A stretch of 64,000 nucleotides of DNA from Cryptomeria japonica (lineage: Eukaryota; Streptophyta; Pinopsida; Cupressales; Cupressaceae): positions 477,062,573 to 477,126,572 of the forward strand of contig NC_081409.1 of assembly GCF_030272615.1 (NCBI RefSeq), in the 5' to 3' direction. The notes under the pieces were generated by a model. The model was given only the letters and a program-made list of their open reading frames with translations, was not told where the DNA came from and ran no database searches. The position numbers and the translations under genes are program-made. Below, piece by piece: positions 11,125-24,197 of this stretch (the stretch's first letter is position 1; each line of letters begins with the position of its first letter).

Positions 11125-12660
11125 GCATAGACGAAGAAGATATGCTTAAGGTAGATTCCTTCCTAACTATCCTAATCATACAAGAGTCAATCCATATGAA
11201 GCACCAACCATAAATCCTTTTGCTACACTTTACCAAGCCCCAGATAATTTAAACCCGGTGAATTTGAGCTTTTTGAGAACAACCTTCATTTCCTCTTTGG
11301 GGGGGGCCTCCTGAATAGGAACTTTGTTCAGTAACTCCTCCTCAAAGAGCAATGCAAGGGAATCCACCTCCTGGTGGGAATAACCCACCTCCACCAGTGA
11401 ACCCAACATTTGAGCTCCTTATTTCTGATTTGCATCATAATGTTAATCTCAAGAACATTCCAGGTTCTTCCCTTCCTAAATTTTATGGATTAGTGATAAA
11501 GGATCCTGACACTTTCTTGTTTGAATTGGATGTCCTCTGTAGGAGTTATGATTACACTATAGATGCCCATAGACTCAAAATTATCCCTGCCAATTTAAAA
11601 GAATCAGCTTTGAGATGGTTTATGAGTCTAGGGAGTAGTACAATCATTACATGGGATGAGATGAAATGGTTGTTTCTTGTGAAATATAAAAATTATTGTA
11701 GAGGGACTGACCGCCATGGGAATAATATTTTTAGAATGACACAGAAGGAAGATGCGAGTCTAGAAGATTATCTAGAGAGATTTCTATCTAGTGTCAAGAA
11801 GTACAAGCACAATACTCTAAATAAAGATTCTCTTAAGTTAATATTTTTAAGGGGAATCAGTGATGAATGCACGGATGCTTTGGACCTTATGGGAGGTGGT
11901 GATATAACACAATCAACATGGAATGACATTGGCCAAATCTGTCAGAAGTATTCCAGATCTTCTTCTAAGAAGAGTAGGCATTTCAAGCCGGGGATTTCTT
12001 CATCAACATCCAGTAATGGAGTTTCTCTAATGGAGCTTAGCCACCTTTTTAAGGATTTTAAGGAGGATATAATAAACAATATGGCTACTTAGTTAGACAC
12101 ACCTCAAGCTAAGAAGAAGCATGAGGAAGTTGATACAATTTTTGCAGAATTTTGCCCACATTGTAGACAGAAGAAAAGAGACTGCAGATGTAAGATGGTT
12201 GCAAATCTTGAAGTTCCTAATTTCAAGATAGGAAAAGGAGATGATGAACAAATTTTCTATGTTGCTCAAAGGAGGCCAAATTTTCCAAGACAAGGTGTGC
12301 CTCCTGATCCACTTTCTTATTCTGGTTATAGTGGAAATTCCTATGCACAAAATAATCAATGGCAATCTCCATATGCTCAAAATTTTAGAAATTATCAAAA
12401 TTGGTATAATCCTCAAGGCCAGGGGCAAAATTTTGCCAATCAAACTCCATAGTGGCAGCATCCACAAGGAAATTGGAATCAACCTCAGGGACCATGGCAA
12501 CAATTCCAAGGGAATTAGCAACCTACCCCTGAATGGAGAGGAGGTCAAACATGGACAAATCAATCATCTGGTTATCAACAACCTCAGTAGCAGCCAAAAT
12601 AACCTGCTATAATGCCTCCTCTTGCTGCAAATACCATTCCATCTAAACCTACCCACTCAA
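11125..12660 (+). pseudogene. gag: Gypsy gag (capsid) region
   Basis: The main open part is 11352-12092, in frame with 12195-12452. A retrotransposon gag core is visible: LPKFYGLVIKDPDTF, ESALRWFMSLGSS, TWDEMKWLFLVKY, then EDYLERF. A Cys/His cluster follows near 12150 (CPHCRQKKRDCRCK), which is not a standard CCHC knuckle. The C-terminal part is rich in Q, N, P and Y (12290-12600), suggesting a disordered tail. Stops at 12090 and 12450 are TAG where the - strand relative has CAG. The true start probably lies upstream of 11352, since the relative has an extra ~75 codons there. Confidence 0.82.
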
Positions 12661-15600
12661 CCCATGTCGAATCCTAATAGAAAGCCTCAGTAGCAACAAC
12701 AAGTTTATTTAGTTGACCCTAATCAATACCCAACTTATTCTCTTTCTATAAGCGATATTCACCTTAGATCTGGGACAACTTTACCTAACCTGTCCCCTGT
12801 AGTTATAACTGAGATACAAAAGGAAAAGGAAATATCTATCCCAACAACCCAAATACCTCAAAATAAGCAAATACCCCCATTTCCTCAGAGGTTGCAAGCT
12901 AAAGAGATTCCTCAGGAAGAGGATATAAATTTTGATATCATAGATCAACTAAAACATATGTGTTAAAATTCCATTATTTCAAGCTATTAAGGATGTCCCT
13001 ATTTATGGAAAAGTAATTAAAGATGCATGTTTAAAGAAACCTGGAAAAAAGAAAAAGGATCCGTAAAAATGCATGTAATGGGTCAATTGGCTGATATTAT
13101 GTTGAGAAAATTTTCAATTCCTAAATATTCTGACCCTGGTAGTCCTATTGTGAAAATAGCCATCAATGGCACTTAGATAAAGAATGCTTTAATAGATTTG
13201 GGAGCAAACATCAATGTAATGACAAGAGATATTATGCAGAAACTTGACATAACCAATCTCAGGCCTACACCTACAGTCCTGCAGCTTGCCGATAGTTCCA
13301 CGGTTTGGCCTGATGGTATGATTGAGGATGTTGTCGTTAGTTTAGACTCCTGGGAATATTCGACAGATTTTATGATCCTATCTCCTAAAGCTACACTGGG
13401 GGCATATCCAGTTATTTTAGGGAGAGCTTGGCTTGCTACAATCGATGCATATATTGGATGCCGGTCAGGGGACATGACTATTTTTGATGAAAATATTACT
13501 AAAACTCTGGCTTTGTATTCTCTTGCTCAACCCCAACTTGATCAAGAACAAGCTATTTGGCCTAACATGGGAGAATAATTTGAGGAGGAAGTCAACTCTA
13601 TCAATCATCTTATGATGATTAACAGAGAATCATTCATACGACTCTATGATGATGATTCGATCCTGTCTAAAATAATGGAAAATCAATTTAATTTGGAGCA
13701 GCATTCGCAGGAGTTAACATCAAATATTACAACATCAGATTTTCCTATAGCCACTGATATATTGCATACCCTGTTGCCGCAGGAAGTCTGCACTTCTCAT
13801 CTTTCTGAGGCATCTCAGGTTGATCTTACTGTCAAAATGGAAGTTGATCCAAATAAATATTTGAATATAAAAAATTAACTCACAGAGACTCAAAGGATAA
13901 CACTGGTTGAATTGCTTAAATGTCATCAACATGCTTTTGTGTGGGATTACAAAGATATGCATGGAATTGATCCTACAGTTTGTACCCATCGTATTTATAT
14001 CAAATCAGATTGTAGACCACTTAGGCAACTATAGAGAATAATTAATCCTGCATTAAGGGAGATAATTAAAGAGAAACAGCATAAATTATTAAATGCTGGA
14101 TTTATCTATCCTATATCAGGTAGTTAGTGGGTGTCACCTCTAGTCATAGTTCCAAAGAAAGGAGGTAAATGGTAGGTATGTGTAGATTATAGAGCTTTGA
14201 ACTTAGCAACTACAAAGGATCATTTTCCATTACCATTTGTGGATCAGGTATTAAATTCCTTGGGAGGGAAGTGGTACTTTTCATTCCTGGATGGATTTAG
14301 TGGCTATAACTAGATTCAAATTGCTCCTGCGGATCACGAAAATACTACATTTACTTGCCCTTGGGGGACATATGCATATTTTATTCTTCCTTTTAGGTTG
14401 TGTAATGCTCCAGCTACTTTTCAAAGAGCAGTAATAAGCATATTTTTAGATATTTCCCAAGACAATATGGAGATATATATGGATGATTTTACCACTTATG
14501 GTTCAAAATTTGAAGAGGCATTGAAGAATCTGAAGAAAGTTTTGCAGAGGTGTGAAGACTACAATTTATCATTGAATAGTGAAAAATGCTTTATGATGAT
14601 GCAAAAAGGCATAGTTCTTGGTCATCATATTTCTATAACTGGAATACAGGTTGACCCAGCCAAAATTAAAGTCATTCAAAATCTCCCTGCACCTATAAAG
14701 CAAAAGGATGTCAGAAGTTTCCTTGGTCATGCTGGATATTATAGAAGGTTTATTAAGGATTTTAGTAAAATTGCAAGACCTTTATATTATCTTTTGACTA
14801 AGGATATGGAGTTTAATTGGACCTCCGTATGCCATGAAGCTTTCTTGAAGCTCAAACATGCTTTGACTCAAGCACCAGTGCTCAAGGGTCTAAACTGGTC
14901 ATTACCTTTTCATATTCATACAGATGCATTAGACTATGCCATAGGAGCAGTTTTGGGGCAGAAGATTAACAATTTGGAGAATGCAATTTATTTCATCAGC
15001 AAAAACATGCAGGATTTGAGGTTAATTATACTATCACCGAAATTAGCAGTCATATATGCACTTAACAAATTTAGGCATTATATCATAGGATATCAATTAT
15101 ATGTGCACACTGATCATACATCAATTAGATATCTCATGAACAAACCTTCAATTATAGGAAGATTGGCTTGTTGGTTACTATTGATGTAGGAATTCACTAT
15201 TACAGTTATTGATAAACCTGGTAAATCTAATGTCATTGCATATTATCTTTCTAGGCTTCAATTGTAGGATGATCCCGCAACCATAGATGATGCTTTCCCA
15301 AATGAATATTAGTTCCTAATAAAAGCACACACTCCCTAGTATGCTTATATTGTAAATTATTTAGCTGCTAATAAGATGCCTTCTCATTTTTCTCATAAAG
15401 AAAGAAGACTGCTAGTTGAGAAAAGCTTTATTTTCTCATGGATTGCTGATTGTTTATTTTATACTGAACCTGACCAAGTTATGAGAAGATAAAACACATG
15501 ATATCCTTCATGCATGTCATGATGAGCCATGTGGAGGACATTTTGTTTCTAGAAGAACAACACTTAAAATCCTTAGCACAAGATATTATTGGCCAGCTTT

Positions 15601-16775
15601 GTATAAAGATGCAACACAATATACTAGAAATGTGACAGATGCCAGCAAATGGGTAGGCCTACCGGATCTGATGAAATGCCATTATATCCCCAGATATTGG
15701 CTGCACCATTTGACAAATGGGGATTGGATTTTGTTGGACCAATTGATCCTCCTTGAAATGGGAAATCTTATATTTTAGTATGCATTGATTATGTTACAAA
15801 ATGGGTGGAAGCATGAGCCATGATACATGCAAGAGATAATAAGGTAGCTAAATTCCTCTATGAGGAAATATTTACCACATATGGAGTTCCAAGAGAGATT
15901 GTTTCAGATTAAGGACCACAATTTACTTCCACATTAATTGCAGTATTAGTTAATGAATATAATATTAGACATAGGAAGTCTACTCCATACCATCCACAAG
16001 CAAATGGTCAAGTGGAAGTTACAAATAGGGATTTAGAAGATATTCTTACCAAGACAATAGCTCTTCATAAGAAATATTGGTCAAATAGACTTCCTGAAGC
16101 CATTTGGGCATACAAAACATCATGGAAGACAACAATTGGTTTTACACCTTTTGAAATGGTGTATGGAAAAACAACAATGATGCCCATTTAGTTTGAGCAT
16201 AAAACTCTTAGGACACCTCTGCAGTTGAATATGACTCTCCCAAAAGCACAAAAAGGCTGCATCATGCAATTGAATGCTTTGGATGAGCTAAGAAAGATGT
16301 TTGTTTAGCATACAGAGCTTATTCAACTTCAATGAACTAAATGGAATGATAAGTATATAAAGGAGACAAAATTTAAATCTAGCGATTGGGCATTGCTATA
16401 TGATTCCAGATATAAGGATACTATGGGGAAGCTATAGACAAGATGGTTGGGCCCATATGAAATAGATGAAGTTTTTATAAATGGAGCAGTTAGGTTGACA
16501 AGAATAGACCTAGTCAGATTCAAACTTCTGGTCAATGGTCATTGACTATGCCTTTATCATAAGTCAGCAACCAAAGAATAGTTCCTACAGTAATTTGCTA
16601 ACCAAATGCAACCAACAGTTCTTGTAGTAACTAAAGAAGTTTCTACAGCATCTGAAAGAAACCCTCTTGCCATAGTTCTTACAACATCTGAAGAAGTTCC
16701 TACAACATCAAGAGAGGACATTCTAGACATAGCTCCTGCAGCTTCTGCAGGAGGCCTTCTTGGTCCCTAGTCTTA
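12661..16775 (+). pseudogene. pol: Gypsy pol: protease, RT, RNase H, integrase
   Basis: Protease near 13140-13490 (NALIDLGANINVM). RT about 13980-14600, with YMDDF intact near 14478-14492. RNase H about 14880-15180 (HIHTDALDYAIGAVL, then VHTDHTSIRYLM). Integrase about 15490-16560, with catalytic blocks readable piecewise and homologous to 52142-53530. The protein would mature the capsid, copy the RNA and insert the cDNA. RT is punctured by many stops, for example near 14032, 14125, 14174 and 14312, mostly TAG at ancestral Gln or Trp codons; integrase also shifts frame. The best open piece is 14398-15189. Confidence 0.88.
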
Positions 16776-17391
16776 AATTCTTCATGCGTGCCTTCATAAT
16801 AACTATTTCCATGCTTTATGGAAATATCATTCTCCGATAATAATTTTTTCATCCACCTCATCCCTTTTCATATCTCTGTCTGTCGCATCATTCATTTCAC
16901 ATCATCTCATATCATATTTTGAATAACTAATCATTTCATGCAACATTAATTAGTATGACTGCAGGTATGTACATTATTTTTTTCTTCTTAATTATGCATA
17001 TATTATTTCATTATGATTATTACTTGTTTCGATTTGCATAATCCGCGTACCCTACCCTCTGTCCTTTTTAACATGTGTGGACACATGTCATCTTAAATTG
17101 AGGGGGTGTTTTATGGTCCAATTTCCAAGTTGCTTAATTATCTGTCCTTGTTTTAGGTTCCATTTTCCAAGTTGCATAATTATCTATGCTTGTCAGTAAT
17201 GTGTTTTAATTTGCCTGATATCATTTTTGAATGAGACATCCTGTGGCACTAGTGAGTAGTTCATCCTGTCACCATAGTCGATGAAAGGTACTGAAAAAGA
17301 AGTAAAGTATTTCGAAGCATGAATTTTCAATTCTGTAGGTTATTTTAGTCCTTCATTTTGTCGTGGTAATTATTTTGAAAGTTGAGTTAGC
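16776..17391 (+). other. Spacer between integrase and ORF3
   Basis: AT-rich, without a gene. It holds the purine tract described separately and, just before it, a perfect inverted repeat ACATGTGT-GG-ACACATGT (17071-17088). The - strand relative has a degenerate version of both. Confidence 0.6.
17093..17112 (+). promoter_or_regulatory. Internal polypurine tract upstream of ORF3
   Basis: TTAAATTGAGGGGGTGTTTT resembles the terminal tract at 19669-19681 (AAGTTGGGGGG) and has a counterpart at 51803-51824 in the - strand element, also between integrase and ORF3. It may be a second plus-strand primer or the relic of an ancestral 3' end. Confidence 0.5.
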
Positions 17392-19390
17392 CATGGGTGG
17401 AGCTCCTATTTGTCATGAACTAGTAATTCATGACATTTTGCTGTAGGATGTCCAATGTGAACATTACTTCCGTATGTATGGGTGGATTGACTATATTCTA
17501 AAATTGATGGATTTCAATGAAGAAATTGCTCATGAATTCATGCGCACATACAGTGAAGGAGAGGCCTCTGTCAAAGGGTTAAGGGTCATTGCCATAGAAA
17601 AATGGATAGCCAAAGTCACTGGGTTTCCGTAGGAGGGAGAACTATTTCCTAAGTCAAAAGATGCGAGAAGCGCTAGGGCAGAGTTTACTCACTCGATAGA
17701 CAAACCCCTAAGTATGGACAAGTAGGGAACCAGACGGTCATCTCTTCCCTCATAATGACCCCAGGTTGCATTTTATGTGATGAAATATATTACCTATGAT
17801 GGTAGGTACTCAAATTTGCATTTGGTTCATTTTAAATTATTGAGTCATCTACAACATGACCAAAGGATGAATGTTCCAAATTTCTTGTATCATCTTATTT
17901 CCATAAGTGCAAAGGAAACACATAAGGATGGAAATTGTTCATTAGTCATCATGGCTTGTTAAATTGTTGGTAGAATGTTCTCTCAGAGATGTCTCACAGA
18001 TGGCATGTGGAGAGTTTGAAGATATCTTGTAATTTGGGGAGGAAAATGTTCCTCCTGTAGAAGAAATTGCTGCTCAAGAGGAAGATATCAGAGAACCCTC
18101 ATCTTCTAGGGTTTCTCTAGCGAATGAACCTCCTGTTGCTGATGAAGCCTTGCTTGTTGTAGAGGAAATGGTAATTGAATCAAATATTGAGCAACCCTCC
18201 ACTCATTTTCAAAGTGGAGTGACAACTTCTAGAAGGAAAGGGAAAGAAACAGAAACAATTGATGCAGAGGAAGAAATCGTAGAGCGGCCTCAAGCAACGC
18301 ATGTTTCTCCTGTAGCTAAAAGGTGCAAGGTAAAGGGAAATTATCCTACAACAACACCTCCTGCGATAACACCTCCTATAAAAATGTCTCCTGCAACCAC
18401 TTCGGAAATACATTTGAGAAGTAGTTGATGGGGTAATAGAGAACTCAAGCAATAGGGGATGTGATTGAAGTCATTTCTATTGAAATGTCGGAAGTAGGGC
18501 ATGGAAGTCAAATAGAGATTCAACCCCAGGAAGAACACGGGGCCGAAAGACTGCCAAAATTGGCACATGTAGTAGAACAGTTTGAAGAACCAGTTGAAGA
18601 GATCTCACACCCTCAGGTAACAACTCATAGGCTCCCTTCATCTCTCATTAGTTTATCCATTGCACTTACATTTTATAGACAATGGGAGATAGAAAGGGCT
18701 AGGTTACAAGGAGTTATTGATAAACAACAGAAAGAGATTGAAAAGGGGGACAATCAGATTGTGGAATTGCAAACCAAGTAGACACAATTGCCAACATGGT
18801 TCTTGAATTGATGCAATGAAGGGCTCCTCCGAGAGTTTATGCTTTATATTTGAAAGAGCAATATTTATGTTTCAAGATAATTCACATTGTTAGGGATCTT
18901 AGTCCTTCTCTAGATACTCCTCAGGAATTTTATAATGTTTATCAAAACTCTCCTACAACTGTTAGGAATTTGTTATGTGAATTTTATTTGTATAATTATG
19001 TCGTGCCTTCTGACAATGAATGGAATCCCTTACTATACATTGGTGACAATCAATTAAAAGAATTGATGTCATGGATACAAAATGAAATCAATATGGGGAC
19101 ACAGGCTAGAACATACAAAAATTTGGAGTTTGATTGCCTATTTCCACTCAAAGATGAAGCCAAAAACCCATGGCATATGTACAATGACTGGCATAAGTTG
19201 TTAACGAGACCAGATGTTAGAAGCTATGTTTTGACATTGAGAGAGGAAGCATTTGGGGAATATGAACATTTGGTTGAAAATGAAAATAAAGCTGCAGCTG
19301 AATATTTTATTCAGCATTAGAAAAATCTCCTAGAAGACCTAAAGTAGGGTGAACCCAATTCATTGCCTAATAATCATGCAGCCACACAAA
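17392..19390 (+). pseudogene. Gypsy ORF3, extra sense ORF in the env position
   Basis: Starts at ATG 17392 (MGGAPICHELVIHD), the counterpart of ATG 51526 in the other copy. The N-terminal third is globular-looking (GWIDYILKLMDFNEEIAHEF, VKGLRVIA, QVAFYVMKYITYDGRYSN), the middle is acidic or proline-rich with basic patches (18150-18450), and the C-terminal part (18850-19320, open) has conserved blocks such as CEFYLYNYVV and NEWNPLLYIG. The N-terminal pattern loosely recalls plant transposon-associated proteins of the 'putative plant transposon protein' type; this is uncertain. No membrane segment or signal peptide is evident, so an envelope role is not supported. Broken by TAG stops and frameshifts. 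Confidence 0.55.
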
Positions 19391-19668
19391 AAGCTCCCAA
19401 GTAAATCACTTGGGTAGGAAAAAAAGTAATAACTGGCTACCCTTGATATTTCAGCCACCTATCCTTATGTGGCCATTGGTGGGATGCAGGATTACATACA
19501 AACTATATGAAGATGCCACATAGGAAGCTAGATGGACTAGAATGGAAAAGATGAAGGGGTTTTATTAGAACTTTTCTACAGGAGGAACAAGACAAGGAAC
19601 CATAGGCGATTTACAAGTCAGTGCCCGGATAAGAAATTTTCCTCTTGCTGGAGGATCAACAAGACATT
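19391..19668 (+). other. Tail of ORF3 region before the purine tract
   Basis: Continues to align piecewise with 49320-49560 of the - strand copy, but is full of stops. Possibly the decayed ORF3 C-terminus. Confidence 0.4.
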
Positions 19669-19681
19669 AAGTTGGGGGGCA
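19669..19681 (+). promoter_or_regulatory. Terminal polypurine tract of the + gypsy
   Basis: AAGTTGGGGGGCA directly before the 3' LTR start TGGTGAGCTAA. It is the plus-strand primer site and matches the tract at 49307-49320 (AGTTCGGGGGAAAA on the - strand). Confidence 0.8.
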
Positions 19682-21037
<1,356 letters not shown>

Positions 21038-22690
21038 TAAGTGTTGAAGGATTCTCCTTTCAATTTGATGCAAATCACTATTGGTAGTGTTGTGTGAGCA
21101 TAGTTTTAAAGAGTAGTTTGTTAGAATATTTTTTTAGATTTTTTGATGTTGTTCATATTCAATATTTTTTGATTGTACCAAATTATTTTTGTGTAATAAA
21201 CCAAATTTTATTTATAAATAAACTTTCAAGAGTTTCCATGCAAGTATTTATTAAATTATGTCCTTAGTATTTTCTAGAAACTACTAGAGTATTTGTGGGT
21301 ATTCAAGATATTTCAAAATTAAAATTGAAAAGGGTTTATAGTTTATATTTCTTATTGTATTTTTAATGCAAAAGGTGACAAGAGTCACTAGTATAATATA
21401 TTAATAGCCAAGGATTTACAATAGAGATTCCCATAAGAGCTCAAAATTGGGGAGAAAAGAGATTAAATTTAAAAAAAGCCCCTGACCAACATTGATATGA
21501 ATTACAAGAGAGATCCACAAAATTTGGGTGTTGAGAGACAAAATTGAAAGAGAAGTCCCTAACCAAGACCGAGAAGGATTACAATAATTACCACTAGAAT
21601 CAAAGGGCCATAGACCGCAAGAAGCTGACCAAAAATAGATCCACCATTATGCAAAAATGAGCACAATTTGAGGACCAAACATAAATTTTGGGAGAAGGCG
21701 TAGCACCATTGGGGCCAAGGTCTCTCACAAGAGCCACATAGGAGATGGGCACAACATAAGTAACACTGAGGAAATTCAAGAGAAGATGAAACACTATGAA
21801 TTTATCGAAAACACTATCCAAAACCTCCATGTTGGTCATAGCTCAAGTCATTCCAACTCTAGCATAGTGTCTTGAAACAAATTACTGATAAGGCCTGATT
21901 GAAGAGAAGATTATAGTACTATGAAGGAATTGTGTACCCCTAGATCATACAATTTCATAATGCCCTTGATAGGAACCATACCATCTAAGAGGGAGAAGAA
22001 TTGCAATTCAAAAAATAGGGCATCCAGAGAAAAGAGGTAGGATTAAACAAAATCAACTGCCAATGCCAAAACCAACTCTTTATCTTGAAGTAATATCCAT
22101 GCAATTACTCAAGAAGCATGAAGCTGGCTTTGAAAATAGAGCATGTTAATGCTCCTTTGACCACTACATATCAAGAATAGCCCTGATAGCCACTTCAACA
22201 TGTTCATCAGAAGGAATGAAGGTGACACCTAGCCTATTTGAATCATATGTCGATGGCTCTAACCATTCCTAATTGCAAATTGAAAGATTTAATCTCCAAA
22301 CACTCTCCATGACAGTTAAACATGAAGGGACCAATAAGTAGATTAAGAGAGAATGCAACCAAAGATAAGCACTAGACACATTTATCAACATCTCTCATGA
22401 TAGGAAGCACAACAATTAGAAAATAGAGATAATTAAAAAGGAAAGATACATAACAAAATTATAGAAGATCTAGGTGCAATATTGTTGATTAAATAATGCT
22501 TATTTATACAGTAGTGAAGCCAAATAACTTCCCTACAACTTTGTTAAATAGATTGACAACTAACTGTTGAATAATGACAGCTACCTGGAGAAAAGAGGAC
22601 AACAAACTAAAGGTGTTTGAAATTAAATTAAACACCTCAATTGTTATACACTCTTGTTTTATTGATCAGTTGGAGCATTATATTCCAACA
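21038..22690 (-). repeat. Degenerate sequence including a copia-type LTR start (-)
   Basis: No gene recognised. On the - strand a purine tract TAAGAGGGGG (22691-22700) is followed by TGTTGGAATATAATGC (from 22690 downward), the usual start of a copia LTR, with a TATAAATA box about 190 bp further on. The other LTR end is not identifiable. A 79-codon - strand ORF (21600-21839) resembles nothing I know. 21038-21400 is plain AT-rich flank of the gypsy element. Confidence 0.4.
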
Positions 22691-22949
22691 CCCCCTCTTA
22701 AAGCTACAACATCAAACTAAGAACATAAAACAAAACAATACATTATATATAAACTTTTCTTTGAAAATAGTTCATAGACCAGTAATACTTCTTTAAGTTG
22801 CTCTCAATTGTTGGTATAGTCATGCAACTATTATCCAAGTTCCCAACACCATTGGACACCATTTGCACATGAAGTGTCTCATCACCCTCATAAAGGTATG
22901 ATGATGAACTTCTAAATTTTTTGGATCTCTCCTAAACTATTGGACACAA
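22691..22949 (-). other. Remnant between the copia-type LTR start and family X
   Basis: Reads on the - strand as about 70 codons with one TAG and no recognised domain, ending at the purine tract. Probably the internal 3' end of the element whose LTR starts at 22690. X begins abruptly at 22950, so X probably inserted here. Confidence 0.3.
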
Positions 22950-23540
22950 TGTTAGAATCAGGGATCACTAAGAGGCGAGGGGGTGCAAATCAATGATTTA
23001 TCAGAAGTCAAATCCATAAATTTTCTTTATCCACCGATTACCAATGCATAACATAAAATAACATAAAAATGCAACAAATAATCCACAAATCCACAACACC
23101 AGAATTTTTACGTGGAAAAACGGAAAGGGAAAAACCACGGTAGGGCTGAAACCCACAATATTCATATACTATGGCTAGGAGTACATAAATAATACATAGA
23201 TGGGGAATGCACTTGCATTAAGGCTCACTTCCTAGAGCTCACTCGTCAATTATAATTTCTCAGAAGGCTACAAACTTCAGGGAAGTCTCACTGACTTACA
23301 ATTTGATTACAATGAGGAAATATAATGAAATGAACTCTCAAGTAACATCTAACAATGCAAGAATGAGTTCCGGTTAAGAACTAAATCTCTGAATGTCTCC
23401 GCTCTGCTAAATACTCTATTTTTATCTCAGTTAGCTACCAGATTTTCTATAAGAAAAGTGTGCATGTGAAACTAGGCTCAATCACACCAAAACAGATCAC
23501 CACAATAGTATTACCTCCAAAACCAATCACCAATTCAATC

Positions 23541-23549
23541 TTATATATC
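23541..23549 (-). promoter_or_regulatory. Probable TATA box of the X LTR
   Basis: On the - strand AGATATATAAG, about 375 bp from the LTR start. The same box is kept in the units near 29130, 39676, 59940 and 62160. Confidence 0.45.
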
Positions 23550-23579
23550 TGGTCTTAGCACAAAAATAATTTCCTTCAA

Positions 23580-23620
23580 GTCGGCTTCAAGAAGTATAAC
23601 ATGTAGCTCTAAGTTGGCTT
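23580..23620 (-). promoter_or_regulatory. GCCGAC (DRE/CRT-like) boxes in the X LTR
   Basis: Reading - strand, the sequence just upstream of the TATA box has two copies of TTGAAGCCGACTTG about 33 bp apart; here the distal one is mutated to GCCAAC. GCCGAC is the core bound by DREB/CBF factors in plants. Intact copies elsewhere: 25818-25823, 29198-29203, 39715-39720, 39748-39753, 59977-59982. Function is inference. Confidence 0.35.
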
Positions 23621-23921
23621 CAATCTTCAACAAAACATAGCACTGGACCAAAATAGTATTCACATGCTCCCTTAGGATCTTCATATTCATCAAGAACACG
23701 AAATACCACCAAAATTAGCGCAATCATTGGAAATAATTTCAGACCAAAACATCACCGAGATACCCTATTTTACCGGTTAATTGCCTATTGGTTAACTTCA
23801 ACTTTTGGATAAGATGAATCACAACCACCAGATGGAGTCTCCAAGAAGAATTGCCAACAATGACAACCCTAGATGATAAATCAAGCATCGAAGATCACCA
23901 GATGAGTGTTAATTACCAAAA

Positions 23922-24197
23922 ATCTCCCCCTTTGGCATTGATGGAAACACCTATGATAAAATGTCTAAGTGTTGAAAATTGTGAAACCTGTACACCGGAT
24001 GAAAGAATGAAAGAATTCTAAGGCTCCCCCTTTGATCAACAATCCAAAAATTTGAATTACACTAGACTGCACACACCATACATACAATGAGCCTGTACAT
24101 TTTTCACCTCATCTCTCCCCCTTTGAGAACAATGCCAAAGATAGGTTGTGCATCAACATTGCCTGTACATATATACACATTCACTAGATGATCAAAT
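23922..24197 (-). other. X unit 1, 3' untranslated segment with purine tracts
   Basis: Non-coding segment between the ORF stop and the LTR. On the - strand it carries three GGGGGAG-like boxes (near 23925, 24023 and 24116), the last directly before the LTR start. Confidence 0.6.

Larger units (their letters stand above)
22950..23921 (-). repeat. X terminal LTR, the only complete one
   Basis: 972 bp on the - strand. The start aligns with TGTTGGCAATTG of other units and follows a purine tract (AAAGGGGGAGAT); the end is GATTCTAACA. It keeps the U5 block TTTTTCCCTTTCCG with CCACGTAAAAATTC (23105-23140), shared with the copia element here (about 41404-41450), which marks it as copia-type. No primer site follows, so it is a 3' LTR. 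In all other units the last ~290 bp are replaced by an inverted terminus. Confidence 0.8.

Noticed and set aside
12093-12563. 156-codon - strand ORF over the gypsy gag tail
   Set aside because: Antisense of the Q/N/P-rich gag tail that is conserved with the - strand gypsy copy.
13185-13200. Gypsy protease motif reads DLGA instead of DSG/DTG
   Set aside because: The same DLGA is in both copies and is, to my knowledge, common in Athila/Tat-like plant elements, so it is not a private defect.
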